This document shows, in pieces, positions 1 through 8,586 of a stretch of 64,000 nucleotides of DNA (position 1 is the stretch's first letter; each line of letters opens with the position of its first letter). Source of the DNA: Cupriavidus pauculus (GTDB taxonomy: Bacteria; Pseudomonadota; Gammaproteobacteria; Burkholderiales; Burkholderiaceae); the NCBI RefSeq assembly GCF_008693385.1, contig NZ_CP044065.1, positions 2,356,001 to 2,420,000 on the forward strand, given 5' to 3'. The notes beneath the pieces are model-generated. The model saw nothing but the letters and a program-made list of their open reading frames with translations. It did no database searches and was not told the origin of the DNA. A program made the position numbers and the translations under genes.

Positions 1-615
1 CTGATCGATATGGACCGCGCCTCGAACCCCGGTTTCGGCATGCCGAAGGCGGGCGGCACCATCTATCTGACGGCCGCCGACGAGAACGGCATGATGATCT
101 CGTTCATCCAGTCGAACTACATGGGCTTCGGTTCGGGCGTGGTCGTGCCGGGCACCGGCATCAGCCTGCAGAACCGCGGCGTGGGCTTCTCGATGGATCC
201 GAAGTCCGCCAACGTGGTGGCCGGCGGCAAGCGTCCGTTCCACACCATCATCCCCGCGTTCCTGACCCGCGACGGCCAGCCCGTGATGAGCTTCGGCGTG
301 ATGGGCGGCGACATGCAGCCGCAAGGCCATGTGCAGACCGTCGTGCGCATGCTCGACTACAAGCAGCAGCCGCAGGCCGCGTGCGACGCGCCGCGCTGGA
401 AGGTCAACCGCGACTTCACGCTCGACGTGGAAGGCACGATGAACCCCGATACCGTTGCCGCCCTGAAGGCGCGCGGTCACCAGCTCAAGTCGGTCGAGGA
501 TCCGTACATGGACTTCGGTTCGGGCCAGTTCATCTGGCGCCTGTCCGACGATCGCGAGCAAGGCTACGTAATCGCCAGCGACAGCCGTCGCGATGGCCAG
601 GCTGTCGGCTTCTGA
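1..615 (+). CDS. gamma-glutamyltransferase family protein, C-terminal part (5' end outside window)
   Basis: This is an N-terminal nucleophile hydrolase of the gamma-glutamyltransferase family, which cleaves or transfers gamma-glutamyl groups; the substrate cannot be read from the sequence. The frame is open from base 1 and 204 codons are present. The visible part matches the small (catalytic) subunit. AGGTIYLTAADENG aligns with the family motif around the autocatalytic cleavage site, so the Thr encoded at 58-60 is the likely nucleophile. It is followed by GFGSGVVVPGTGISLQNRG and by the typical PFHTIIPAFL and FGVMGGDMQPQGH stretches. A strong intrinsic terminator follows at once, so this is the last gene of its transcript. 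The processing site and large subunit lie outside the window. Confidence 0.88.
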   Translation: MIDMDRASNPGFGMPKAGGTIYLTAADENGMMISFIQSNYMGFGSGVVVPGTGISLQNRGVGFSMDPKSANVVAGGKRPFHTIIPAFLTRDGQPVMSFGVMGGDMQPQGHVQTVVRMLDYKQQPQAACDAPRWKVNRDFTLDVEGTMNPDTVAALKARGHQLKSVEDPYMDFGSGQFIWRLSDDREQGYVIASDSRRDGQAVGF

Positions 616-634
616 CAGCGCTCATGCGGCACTG

Positions 635-667
635 AAAGCGCCACGGGCAACCGTGGCGCTTTTTTTT
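635..667 (+). terminator. intrinsic terminator after the gamma-glutamyltransferase gene
   Basis: A perfect 12-bp stem (635-646 with 651-662) closes a GCAA tetraloop and runs directly into a T tract ending at 667. This is a textbook Rho-independent terminator, placed 20 bases after the stop codon. Confidence 0.92.
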
Positions 668-763
668 CGCCAACTGTTCCGTTCGCGAGGGGGGCAACTG
701 TGCATGGCGAACGGCGTGCGCATCACTACACTGGGAGGCCCTGCTTCCACGAGGTTTGCCATC

Positions 764-1651
764 ATGGCCACGTACGCGTACCGCATCGTCAACGTCTTCG
801 CCGAGTCCACCCTTGCCGGCAATCCGCTCTGCGTCTTCGAGGATGCGCGCGGCATGGACGACGCGACCATGCAGGCGCTGGCCCTGCAGTTCAACCTCTC
901 CGAAACCACGTTCCTGCTGCCGTCGGAACGCGCCACGCGCCGCATGCGCATTTTCACGCCCAACTTCGAGATGCCGTTTGCCGGCCACCCGACGCTCGGC
1001 AGCGCGCACGTCGTGCGCGACCTCGCCGGTTGCGGCGATACGCTCTCGCTCGAGGTCAAGGCGGGCATCGTCCCCGTGACGGCCGGAAATGGCGCGGATG
1101 GCGCCAGCGGCAGCGACCGCTGGACGCTGACCGCGCCGCATGACGGAACGCCACCTACCGCGCCGGCCGGCGTGCCCGATGCCACGATCGCATCGCTGCT
1201 GGGGCTCGAGGTTTCGGATCTCGCGGGATCGCCGGTCTGGGTCAATACCGGCAGCGAGCAGCTGCTGGTGCCGTTGCGCTCCGCCGAGGCCGTGCGCCGC
1301 GCGCGGCCCGATGGCGGGCGCTTCGAGCAATGGCCGCAGAGCCCGGCCTCCGGCCGCCGGTGCGCGTATGTGTTCGCGCCGGATGCGCAGGTGCCGGGCA
1401 AGATGCTCGTGCGGTTCTTCTTCACCAAGAACGCGGGATCGTTTGCCGAAGACCCGGGCACCGGGTCGGCCTGTGCGAACCTCGGAGGCTGGCTGCTGGC
1501 CACGGGACATCCACTGCCGGCGGTCTACGAGCTCGATCAGGGCGAAGCCGTCGATCGGCGCTGCCGGCTCGATCTGGCCGTGACGGCCGAAGGCGCGATT
1601 CGTGTCGGCGGCCGGGTGATCGAACTCGGCCGAGGCACGGTGACACTGTAG
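764..1651 (+). CDS. PhzF family isomerase-like protein
   Basis: A 295-aa protein of the PhzF/diaminopimelate-epimerase fold. PhzF itself isomerises a phenazine precursor, but most homologues are uncharacterised and no phenazine genes lie nearby. The family landmarks are all present. The N-terminal VFAESTLAGNPLCVF is there, the catalytic-type Glu sits in FNLSETTFLLP (about residue 47), and GHPTLGSAHVV and AEDPGTGSACANLGGWL follow. The ATG at 764 is chosen because homology begins there and a GAGG sits about 10 bases upstream. The frame stays open further upstream but shows no family similarity. It stands alone between a terminator and the next gene. Confidence 0.88.
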   Translation: MATYAYRIVNVFAESTLAGNPLCVFEDARGMDDATMQALALQFNLSETTFLLPSERATRRMRIFTPNFEMPFAGHPTLGSAHVVRDLAGCGDTLSLEVKAGIVPVTAGNGADGASGSDRWTLTAPHDGTPPTAPAGVPDATIASLLGLEVSDLAGSPVWVNTGSEQLLVPLRSAEAVRRARPDGGRFEQWPQSPASGRRCAYVFAPDAQVPGKMLVRFFFTKNAGSFAEDPGTGSACANLGGWLLATGHPLPAVYELDQGEAVDRRCRLDLAVTAEGAIRVGGRVIELGRGTVTL

Positions 1652-1706
1652 TCCGTCATACTGTGGGCCTGCTCTTTCCCGCATCGCCCACCCATCCCGA
1701 AGCACC

Positions 1707-2360
1707 ATGTCCGAAAACGATCCGCAATCCGCCCCCCATGTTGCCGTCCCCCATGTGCTGACCGACACCGCGGCGCTGGAAGCGCTGTACGCGCAGCCGA
1801 GCGCGGCGTCGCTGTCGAAGGAAGTCGATTACCTGCATCCGCACTATCGCGCCTTCGTCGAGAAGTCGCCGTTCTGCCTGCTGTCGACGATCAACGACCA
1901 GGGCGGCGACTGCTCGCCGCGCGGCGATGCGCCGGGCTTCGTGCAACTGCTCGACGACCGCACGCTGCTGCTGCCCGACCGGCGCGGCAACAACCGGCTC
2001 GACAGCCTGCGCAACATCATGGCCGATCCGCGCGTGGGGCTGCTGTTCCTCGTGCCCGGCGTCAACGAGACCCTGCGCGTGAGCGGGACCGCGCGCATCT
2101 CGACCGACCCCGCGCTGATCTCGCGCTTCATCGTCGACGGCAAGGCGCCGACGACGGTGCTCGTGGTGTCGGTGCTGTCGGTGTTCTTCCAGTGCGCGCG
2201 GGCACTCGTGCGGTCGCACCTGTGGTCGCCCGAGGTGCAGATTCCGCGCACGGCGCTGCCCAGCACGGGCACGATCCTCACCGATATCAGCGGCGGCGCG
2301 TTCGACGGCGCCACCTATGACCGGGAACTGCCGGAGCGGATGCGCAAGACGCTTTACTGA
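1707..2360 (+). CDS. pyridoxamine 5'-phosphate oxidase family (FMN-binding split barrel) protein
   Basis: A 217-aa protein resembling the PPOX-class flavoproteins of unknown substrate, not the true PdxH, which is encoded at 20834. The central part (about 45-130) carries the split-barrel pattern: a phenylalanine-rich strand, FCLLSTINDQGGDCSPRGD, a LLLPDRRGNNRLDSL stretch matching flavin-phosphate binding segments, and VGLLFLVPGVNETLRVSG. The C-terminal third contains SVFFQCARALVRSHLW, typical of this subgroup. It lies 55 bases after the PhzF-like gene in the same direction and may be cotranscribed. The physiological role is unknown; F420 or FMN use cannot be told apart from sequence alone. Confidence 0.8.
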   Translation: MSENDPQSAPHVAVPHVLTDTAALEALYAQPSAASLSKEVDYLHPHYRAFVEKSPFCLLSTINDQGGDCSPRGDAPGFVQLLDDRTLLLPDRRGNNRLDSLRNIMADPRVGLLFLVPGVNETLRVSGTARISTDPALISRFIVDGKAPTTVLVVSVLSVFFQCARALVRSHLWSPEVQIPRTALPSTGTILTDISGGAFDGATYDRELPERMRKTLY

Positions 2361-2395
2361 TACCGCGGGGGCCGATTCAGCCCCCCTCAGCCCCC

Positions 2396-3862
2396 TCAGA
2401 CCCACTCGGGCGCGTGCGTCCCCAGCGGCACCGACGGCAATTCCCAATGCGCGGGCGTCTCCGACAACTGCGCCGCGTGCCGCACCACGGTCAGATCGCC
2501 GAAGCCCGATGGCAACACCTCGAGCAGGTCCGCCACGTCGTCGATCTTCAGGTCCGGCACGCCAAACCCGTGCTCGACGCGCCCCAGTCCCCGCAACCAC
2601 TGACCGACCTGCGCGAGCGACACCCGCACGTGCCAGCTGCCGCCTTCCACCGCCCGGCGATGCAGCGCCGCCATCGCGCCGAATGCCAGCAGATAGCCGG
2701 CCGCGTGGTCGAGCACCTGTGCCGGCAGCGGCTTCGGATCGGCGCTGCCCGCCGCCTGCGCCTCGGCGAAATTGAGACCCGTGGCCGTCTGCACGAGCGA
2801 ATCGAAGCCGCGCTTGCCGGCCCATGGCCCCACGTGCCCATAGGCGGTCAGGGACACGTACACGATGCCTGGCCGCGCGCGCGCCGCGGCCTCCGGGCCG
2901 ATCCCCAGGTCCGCCAGGCCGTTGGGCCGGTACCCCTGCAACACCACGTCCGCCCCGTGCAGCAGCTTGTGCAGCGCGCGCTTGTCGTCGGGATCGCGCA
3001 GATCGAGCTGGCACGAGCGCTTGCCCCGCCCCGTGTCGATCACGAGCGGCGCGATCGCGGGCAGATGGCCGGCCGTCACCAGCAGCACATCGGCGCCATG
3101 CGCGGCCAGCGTGCGCCCGGCCACGGGCCCCGCGATGATCCGGGTGAAATCGAGCACGCGCACCCCCGACAGCGGCCGGGCATCGACATTGATCTCGCCG
3201 TGCGCGGGCAGCGGCGCAAACGGCCGTGGCGGCGCGTCGCCGATGCGTTCGATGGTCATCGGCGGCAACCCGCGCAGTGCCGCCGCCTGAGGATGCGCGT
3301 CCCATTCGTCGAAGCTGCGCATGGCGGCCACCACGAGCCCGGCGTCCGAAGCCGCCTGCTCGAAGGCCAGCGCCTCCCATTTGCCGAGCGCCGCCTGGAC
3401 GGCCGCGCGATCGTGCGCGCAGCTTAGAATCCGCAGGACACCGTCGCGATGATGGGGAAAATTCGTATGGAGCCGGACCCAGCGGCCATCGCCGCACCGA
3501 TACAGCCCGGCGATCTTGTCCCAGAGTTCGGGCGCCTCGCCGCCATCGACGCGCAGATAGCGCTCGCTGCGAAACTCGGCCAGCGCATGGCGCATGTCCA
3601 CCGACACCTGCTGCGCGCGTCCCGTGCGTTGGGCCCAGATGGCGGCGGCGGCCAGCGCGGAAGCCCCGAGGCTCGCCTGCGCCGCCGCGCCGATCGGAAA
3701 GCTGGACGGCAGGACCGGATCCGCGCCGGTGAGCGTCAGGTGCGCCAGCGCGTCCATCGGCATGGCCGCGTCGCGCCACAGCGTGGCCAGCGCATCCCGC
3801 GCGAGCGGAGACTCGGCGGCTACCGAAGACGGTGATGAATGTGACGAGAAGGGGCTGTTCAT
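2396..3862 (-). CDS. CaiB/BaiF (type III) CoA-transferase family protein, two-part architecture
   Basis: A 488-aa protein. Residues from about 205 onward match the start of family III CoA-transferases ([20 protein letters not shown], then [40 protein letters not shown] and [18 protein letters not shown], the Asp of the last being in the catalytic position of the family). The first 200 residues instead resemble the segment that follows this Asp ([32 protein letters not shown]). So the order is a partial second half followed by a first half, as in some duplicated CaiB-like proteins. The ATG at 3862 is chosen over 3889 because a GGGAA precedes it. The stop lies 36 bases from the convergent PPOX-like gene. 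The CoA substrate is unknown. Confidence 0.78.
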   Translation of the reverse strand: MNSPFSSHSSPSSVAAESPLARDALATLWRDAAMPMDALAHLTLTGADPVLPSSFPIGAAAQASLGASALAAAAIWAQRTGRAQQVSVDMRHALAEFRSERYLRVDGGEAPELWDKIAGLYRCGDGRWVRLHTNFPHHRDGVLRILSCAHDRAAVQAALGKWEALAFEQAASDAGLVVAAMRSFDEWDAHPQAAALRGLPPMTIERIGDAPPRPFAPLPAHGEINVDARPLSGVRVLDFTRIIAGPVAGRTLAAHGADVLLVTAGHLPAIAPLVIDTGRGKRSCQLDLRDPDDKRALHKLLHGADVVLQGYRPNGLADLGIGPEAAARARPGIVYVSLTAYGHVGPWAGKRGFDSLVQTATGLNFAEAQAAGSADPKPLPAQVLDHAAGYLLAFGAMAALHRRAVEGGSWHVRVSLAQVGQWLRGLGRVEHGFGVPDLKIDDVADLLEVLPSGFGDLTVVRHAAQLSETPAHWELPSVPLGTHAPEWV

Positions 3863-3945
3863 GGCATATGTTCCCGCGACGAAAGTCATCGGATCGTGCC
3901 ACAGTCCCGAGGCACGGTAAAATCCCCGATCTCAGTCCCAGACAG

Positions 3946-3981
3946 CGTTTTTTGCTGCCGCCCCGTTTTTTGCTGCCGCCC
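3946..3981 (+). repeat. 18-bp perfect tandem duplication in the glnS leader
   Basis: CGTTTTTTGCTGCCGCCC occurs twice head to tail (3946-3963 and 3964-3981), immediately upstream of the glnS start at 3998. A TAAAAT hexamer at 3918-3923 looks like the glnS -10 element, although no good -35 is visible, so the duplication would lie in the transcribed leader. Confidence 0.9.
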
Positions 3982-3997
3982 AGAGCGCGGCGCCACC

Positions 3998-5755
3998 ATG
4001 AGCCACGACAACAAGCCCAACGACACGCCCGCCGCTTCCAATTTCCTGCGGAGCATCATCGACCAGGACCTGGCCGCCGGCACCTATACCGCCCGCGCCG
4101 ACAAGGCCGGCGAGCCCCTGCCCGCGGTCATCACGCGCTTTCCGCCGGAGCCCAACGGCTACCTCCATATCGGCCATGCCAAGAGCATCTGCCTGAACTT
4201 CGGCCTCGCGCGCGACTACGCGGGCCGCTGCCATCTGCGCTTCGACGACACCAACCCGGTCAAGGAAGACACGGAATACGTCGATTCGATCATCGACGCC
4301 GTGCACTGGCTCGGTTTCTCGTGGGACAGCGACGCGGCTGGCGCGGCCCCGCGCGCGCACCTGTACTACGCCAGCGACTATTTCGACCAGCTCTACGCGT
4401 TCGCCGAGACGCTGATCGAGCGCGGCGTGGCCTACGTGGACAGCCAGAGCGCCGAGCAGATGGCCGCCGCGCGCGGCAATTTCTCGGAGCCCGGCAAGCC
4501 GTCGCCGTTCCGCGACCGCACCGTCGAAGAGAACCTGCAACTGTTCCGCGACATGCGCGCGGGCAAGTACGCCGACGGCGAGCACGTGCTGCGCGCGAAA
4601 ATCGACATGGCCGCGCCGAACATCGTGATGCGCGATCCGGTGCTCTACCGCATTCGCCATGCCCATCATCACCGCACGGGCGACAAGTGGTGCATCTACC
4701 CGATGTACGACTTCACGCATTGCATCTCCGATGCGCTGGAGAACATCACGCATTCGCTCTGCACGCTCGAGTTCGAGAACAATCGCCCGCTGTACGACTG
4801 GGTGCTCGGCCACCTGCGCGATGCCGGCGTGTTCAAGGATCCGCTGCCGCACCAGTACGAATTCGCGCGCCTGAACCTCACGTACGCGATCACCAGCAAG
4901 CGCAAGCTGCTGCAGCTCGTCAACGAGAAGCGCGTGAACGGCTGGGACGATCCGCGCATGCCGACCATCGTCGGTATCCGCCGCCGCGGCTTCACGCCCG
5001 AATCGATCCAGCTGTTCTGCGACCGCGTGGGCGTGTCCAAGGCCGATAGCTGGATCGACATGAGCACCCTCGAGGGCGCCGTGCGCGACGACCTCGATGC
5101 GCGCGCGCCGCGCAGCGTGGGCGTGCTGGACCCGATCAAGCTGATCCTCGACAACTACCCCGAGGGCCAGAGCGAGGAATGCTCGGCACCGGTACATCCG
5201 AAGCAGCCCGACCTGGGCCGCCGCGTGTTCCCGTTGTCGCGCGAACTCTGGATCGAGCGCGAGGACTTCAACGAGACCCCGCCCAAGGGCTACTTCCGCC
5301 TGTTCCCAGGCAACAAGGTGCGCCTGCGCTACGGCTACGTGATCGAATGCACGGGCGTGGACAAGGACGCCGACGGCAACATCGTCGCCGTGCACGCGAA
5401 CTACCTGCCGGAAACGAAGAGCGGCACGCCGGGCGCGGACAGCGTCAAGGTCAAGGGCAATATCCACTGGGTCAGCGCGGCCCATGCGTACGAGGCCGAA
5501 GTACGCCTGTACGACCGCCTGTTCAACGACCCGCATCCGGACTCGGGCGGCAAGGACTTCCTCGAGGCGCTGAACCCGGACTCGTGCAAGGTCATCCGCG
5601 CGTACCTGGAACCGGGCCTGAAGGACGCGAAGGCCGAGGACCGCTACCAGTTCGAGCGCCACGGCTACTTCGTGGCGGACCGCGTGGACTCGAAGCCGGG
5701 CCAGCCCGTGTTCAACCGCATCGTCGGCCTCAAGGACAGCTGGGGCGGCAAGTAA
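3998..5755 (+). CDS. glnS: glutaminyl-tRNA synthetase
   Basis: A class I aminoacyl-tRNA synthetase of 585 aa that charges tRNA-Gln in the cytoplasm. The HIGH-type motif is in [15 protein letters not shown] (residues about 49-63), and the KMSKS-type loop is represented by [21 protein letters not shown] and the [18 protein letters not shown] stretch are characteristic of GlnRS. The C-terminal anticodon-binding beta-barrels ([24 protein letters not shown]) are intact. The ATG at 3998 is the start of homology; an open upstream extension runs through an 18-bp duplication and is not expected to be coding. The stop codon overlaps the start of the next gene by one base, so the two are translationally coupled. 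Confidence 0.97.
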   Translation: MSHDNKPNDTPAASNFLRSIIDQDLAAGTYTARADKAGEPLPAVITRFPPEPNGYLHIGHAKSICLNFGLARDYAGRCHLRFDDTNPVKEDTEYVDSIIDAVHWLGFSWDSDAAGAAPRAHLYYASDYFDQLYAFAETLIERGVAYVDSQSAEQMAAARGNFSEPGKPSPFRDRTVEENLQLFRDMRAGKYADGEHVLRAKIDMAAPNIVMRDPVLYRIRHAHHHRTGDKWCIYPMYDFTHCISDALENITHSLCTLEFENNRPLYDWVLGHLRDAGVFKDPLPHQYEFARLNLTYAITSKRKLLQLVNEKRVNGWDDPRMPTIVGIRRRGFTPESIQLFCDRVGVSKADSWIDMSTLEGAVRDDLDARAPRSVGVLDPIKLILDNYPEGQSEECSAPVHPKQPDLGRRVFPLSRELWIEREDFNETPPKGYFRLFPGNKVRLRYGYVIECTGVDKDADGNIVAVHANYLPETKSGTPGADSVKVKGNIHWVSAAHAYEAEVRLYDRLFNDPHPDSGGKDFLEALNPDSCKVIRAYLEPGLKDAKAEDRYQFERHGYFVADRVDSKPGQPVFNRIVGLKDSWGGK

Positions 5756-5988
5756 TGGCGAAGGACGATCGACAGTACGTCAACTTCCCGCTGGACCGGG
5801 AGTTTATTGCATTGAACGACCTGCTCAAGCTCGCGGGCGTCTGTGATAGCGGCGGCGCCGGCAAGGCGCTCGTCGCGGCAGGCGAGGTGGCCGTCGATGG
5901 CGCCACCGAATCCCGCAAGACGGCAAAGATCCGCGCGGGACAGGTCGTGGACGTGGCAGGGGTCAGGATCCGGGTAGTGGCGGGCTGA
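5755..5988 (+). CDS. small S4-domain RNA-binding protein (YbcJ-like)
   Basis: A 77-aa protein made almost entirely of one S4 RNA-binding fold: LNDLLKLAGVCDSGGAGKALVAAGEV, then VDG, and a basic RKTAKIRAGQVV turn. Proteins of this size with this pattern belong to the YbcJ family, which binds RNA with unknown targets. Its ATG shares one base with the glnS stop (TAATG), so it is cotranscribed and probably coupled to glnS. A link to translation or ribosome metabolism is an inference from this pairing. Confidence 0.88.
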   Translation: MAKDDRQYVNFPLDREFIALNDLLKLAGVCDSGGAGKALVAAGEVAVDGATESRKTAKIRAGQVVDVAGVRIRVVAG

Positions 5989-6040
5989 GGCATCCGCCTC
6001 GGCCTCTGCTACCCGCGCAGGACCAGACAAAGGAATCGGC

Positions 6041-6427
6041 GTGCCCATAGCGTTCTGGTGTGTTCTGATCGCCGGCCTGCTGCCGGTGCTGACCGTCGCC
6101 GTCGCCAAGGCCGGCGGCCGCGGCGGCTTCGACAATCACGACCCGCGCGGCTGGCTCGAGAAGCAGAGCGGCCGCGCGCGGCGCGCGGACCTCGCGCACC
6201 GCAATCACTTCGAGGCGTTTCCCTTTTTCGCGGCGGCCGTGCTCTCGGCGAGCCACCTCGGCGCGCCGGCCGCGCGCATCGACGAACTCGCGGTCGTGTT
6301 CGTCCTCGTGCGCGTGCTGTACACGGTCTGCTACCTGACCGACCGGGCCACGCTGCGCACGCTATGCTGGACCATCGGCTACCTGACCGTGATCGGGATC
6401 TTTCTGCTGCCGGTGTTTGTCCACTGA
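6041..6427 (+). CDS. MAPEG family membrane protein
   Basis: A 128-aa inner-membrane protein with four predicted hydrophobic helices and the MAPEG pattern: a first helix, then DNHDPRGWLEKQSGRARRADLAHRNHFEAFPFFAAAV, and a final helix TIGYLTVIGIFLLPVFV. MAPEG proteins include glutathione S-transferase-like and eicosanoid enzymes; the bacterial ones are mostly uncharacterised. The start is a GTG at 6041, supported by an AAGGA about seven bases upstream. It is closely followed by the YceI-family gene (3 bases), so the two are likely one operon. Confidence 0.85.
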   Translation: MPIAFWCVLIAGLLPVLTVAVAKAGGRGGFDNHDPRGWLEKQSGRARRADLAHRNHFEAFPFFAAAVLSASHLGAPAARIDELAVVFVLVRVLYTVCYLTDRATLRTLCWTIGYLTVIGIFLLPVFVH

Positions 6428-6430
6428 ATC

Positions 6431-7042
6431 ATGCGCAACCTCATCGTCAACGCCCTCCTCGCCATCCCATTCGCGGCCATCCCATTCGCGGCGGCCCTGC
6501 CGCTGCCGGCCCTGGCCGCGGCGACGAACTACACGATCGACCCGCTCCACACCGCGGTCTACTTCGGCGCGAGCCATTTCGACCGCACCACCGTGCGCGG
6601 CCGTTTCGGCAAGATCGACGGCCGCATCGTCTACGATCCGGCCACGGGCGCCGGCTCGCTCGACTTCACGGTGGGCACGGACTCCGTGGATACCGGCAAC
6701 CGCACACTCGACGGCGTGCTGCGGTCCGATCAGTTCCTGGACGCGCAGGGCAACCCGTTCGCCCGGTTCCGCGCCAACCGCTTTGTCGTCGAGGGCGGCA
6801 GGCTCGTGGCCGTGGAGGGCGACTTCACGCTGCGCGGCGTCACGCAGCCGCTGCGGCTCGAATCCGACCGCTTCAGCTGCGGCCAGACCGTGCTCTTTGG
6901 CGTGCGCCGCGACGTGTGCGGCGGGGACTTCCATGCGACGCTCAAACGCAGCGCGTTCGGCCTCACGCGTTTCCTGCCGGAGGTGAGCGACGACGTGACG
7001 CTGCAGATCAGCGTGGAAGCATCCCCGGACAATCCCCAATGA
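6431..7042 (+). CDS. YceI family periplasmic protein
   Basis: A 203-aa secreted lipocalin-like protein; YceI-family proteins bind isoprenoid or other amphiphilic lipids in the periplasm. An N-terminal signal peptide of about 32 residues ends at ALAAA. The domain begins TNYTIDPLHTAVYFGASHF and contains VRGRFGKIDGRIVYD, DTGNRTLDGVLRSDQFLD and LRGVTQPLRLE, all typical. CGQTVLFGVRRDVCGGDFH adds two cysteines that could form a disulfide. The hydrophobic core of the signal peptide contains a duplicated IPFAA, caused by a perfect 15-bp tandem repeat at 6463-6492. It starts three bases after the MAPEG gene. Confidence 0.9.
   Translation: MRNLIVNALLAIPFAAIPFAAALPLPALAAATNYTIDPLHTAVYFGASHFDRTTVRGRFGKIDGRIVYDPATGAGSLDFTVGTDSVDTGNRTLDGVLRSDQFLDAQGNPFARFRANRFVVEGGRLVAVEGDFTLRGVTQPLRLESDRFSCGQTVLFGVRRDVCGGDFHATLKRSAFGLTRFLPEVSDDVTLQISVEASPDNPQ
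6463..6492 (+). repeat. 15-bp tandem duplication inside the YceI signal peptide
   Basis: CATCCCATTCGCGGC is repeated exactly at 6463-6477 and 6478-6492. It duplicates five residues of the hydrophobic core in frame, lengthening the signal peptide without disrupting it. Confidence 0.9.
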
Positions 7043-7159
7043 CCGTCGCCGAGACGCCCCGGCGTCACCTTTGCGCAGGAATTCTTCTGTAGAATCAGCG
7101 CCTTGCATAAATTCCTGCCGCGTCCCGCAGTCCCGCGTGTCCCGGCGACGCGAGTCAAG

Positions 7160-7468
7160 ATGATTGCCATTTCTGCCGGAGACGTCGTTGCGGCGTCCCT
7201 TGCCGCGGCCGGCGCCTGCCTGGTCTGCAGCGTTCCCCTCGATTTCCTGCGCCGGTTTCCGCTGTGGGCGTTCCGCACCTACGGACGCGGCGCGCTGCTG
7301 CTGCCGATGCTGGGCCTGCTGATCCTGACCGCGATCGTGCGTATGGCCACGAACGGCCAGATCGACAGCGACGCGGGCCTCGCGATGGTGGCCGCGGCCG
7401 CGTTCCTCGGCCTCGTGTTCGCCTCGGCGCTGCTGCGGTTCTACCTGAGCGACTACCGGAAGTCCTGA
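7160..7468 (+). CDS. small hydrophobic membrane protein of unknown function
   Basis: A 102-aa protein that I do not recognise. It contains about three hydrophobic segments: residues 8-27, 43-62 and 72-93. It ends in the polar SDYRKS. The ATG at 7160 is favoured because it begins just before the first membrane segment; a TTG at 7103 would add 19 mostly basic residues, and neither has a convincing ribosome-binding site. The frame has the codon character of its neighbours. It lies between the YceI gene and the YaeQ gene, with gaps of about 100 bases on each side, which gives no functional hint. Confidence 0.6.
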   Translation: MIAISAGDVVAASLAAAGACLVCSVPLDFLRRFPLWAFRTYGRGALLLPMLGLLILTAIVRMATNGQIDSDAGLAMVAAAAFLGLVFASALLRFYLSDYRKS

Positions 7469-7569
7469 GGCATCGCCCGGGTGCGATATGGGCGTTTTCG
7501 CGTGGTTTCGCGCGGATCACGTATGATGCGGCCTTTCGCGCGTCTCCATCCGCGTCACCAATCAGGCCC

Positions 7570-8115
7570 ATGGCGCTCAAATCCACCATCTACAAGGCCG
7601 AGCTGTCGGTATCCGACATGGATCGGCCCTATTACGGCAGCCACGCGCTGACCATCGCCCAGCACCCGTCGGAAAACGACGCGCGCATGATGATCCGCGT
7701 GCTTGCGTTCGCCTGCGAGGCCACCGAAACGCTGACCTTCACGCGCGGCCTCGACGAACCCGACGAGCCCGATCTCTGGGACAAGGCGCTCACGGGCGAC
7801 ATCCTCCACTGGATCGACCTCGGCCAGCCCGACGAAACGCGGCTCAAGCGGGCCGCATCGCGCGCGCAGCGCGTGACCGTGTTCACCTACCAGAGCGCCA
7901 GCGCGCGCGAATGGTGGAAAGGCATCGCGGGCAAGGCTGGCAAGCTGCGCAACGTCACCATCTACAATGTCCCGCAGGACGCCGTCGACGCGCTGGCCGG
8001 CCTGGCCCAGCGCGCGATGCGCCTGTCCGTCACGATCCAGGATGGCGAGATCTGGGTCAGCGACGACGATCACAACGTCCAGCTCACGCTGGACGTCCTC
8101 CAGCGCGCCGACTGA
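7570..8115 (+). CDS. yaeQ: YaeQ family protein
   Basis: A 181-aa YaeQ homologue. The family has a PD-(D/E)XK nuclease-like fold but no established activity; it was once linked to suppression of RfaH loss. Typical stretches are MALKSTIYKAELSVSDMDR at the start, HPSENDARMMIRVLAFA, EPDLWDKALTGDILHWIDLGQPDE and VTVFTYQSASAREWW. The start is the ATG preceding this conserved N-terminus. The following FKBP gene begins 39 bases downstream in the same direction and could be cotranscribed. Confidence 0.92.
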   Translation: MALKSTIYKAELSVSDMDRPYYGSHALTIAQHPSENDARMMIRVLAFACEATETLTFTRGLDEPDEPDLWDKALTGDILHWIDLGQPDETRLKRAASRAQRVTVFTYQSASAREWWKGIAGKAGKLRNVTIYNVPQDAVDALAGLAQRAMRLSVTIQDGEIWVSDDDHNVQLTLDVLQRAD

Positions 8116-8154
8116 CGCGCTGCCGACTCACGCGCCCCTACAAGGAACCGCACG

Positions 8155-8502
8155 ATGCAAACCACTCCCTCTGGCCTGCAATTTGAAGACACCGTCGTCG
8201 GCGACGGCACGGAAGCCACCGCCGGCAAGCACGTGACCGTGCATTACACGGGCTGGCTGTACGAGAACGGCCAGGCTGGCCGCAAGTTCGACTCGAGCAA
8301 GGACCGCAACGATCCGTTCGTGTTCCCGCTGGGCGCGGGCCACGTGATCCGCGGCTGGGACGAAGGCGTGCAGGGCATGAAGGTAGGCGGTACGCGCCGC
8401 CTGGTCATCCCCGCCGACCTCGGCTATGGCGCGCGCGGCGCCGGTGGCGTGATTCCGCCGAACGCCACGCTGCTGTTCGAAGTGGAACTGCTCAAGGTCT
8501 GA
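8155..8502 (+). CDS. FKBP-type peptidyl-prolyl cis-trans isomerase
   Basis: A 115-aa single-domain FKBP that catalyses cis-trans isomerisation of prolyl bonds. There is no signal peptide, so it is probably cytoplasmic. The binding-site residues of FKBP12-like enzymes can be recognised in [40 protein letters not shown] and [16 protein letters not shown]. The length is standard for a minimal domain. An AAGGA lies about eight bases before the ATG. A strong hairpin follows the stop. Confidence 0.95.
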   Translation: MQTTPSGLQFEDTVVGDGTEATAGKHVTVHYTGWLYENGQAGRKFDSSKDRNDPFVFPLGAGHVIRGWDEGVQGMKVGGTRRLVIPADLGYGARGAGGVIPPNATLLFEVELLKV

Positions 8503-8520
8503 TCGCTACGCTGTTCGTGT

Positions 8521-8550
8521 CGCCGATCGCTTCGCTTTAAGCGATTGGCG
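8521..8550 (+). other. 12-bp hairpin downstream of the FKBP gene
   Basis: CGCCGATCGCTT (8521-8532) pairs with AAGCGATTGGCG (8539-8550) around a six-base loop, with one G:U wobble. No T tract follows, so it is not a standard terminator. It may be an mRNA 3'-end stabiliser or part of Rho-dependent termination. Confidence 0.6.
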
Positions 8551-8586
8551 GTATCTGGATCGCGACGGGCCGTCTAGGCTGTCGCG

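Noticed and set aside
593..763. N-terminal extension of the PhzF-like gene
   Set aside because: The frame is open back to 593 but this covers the upstream terminator and has no family similarity; ATG 764 with GAGG is preferred.
3998..5755. Long minus-strand open frame over glnS
   Set aside because: It is a shadow of the high-GC coding strand; GlnRS similarity on the plus strand covers its whole length.
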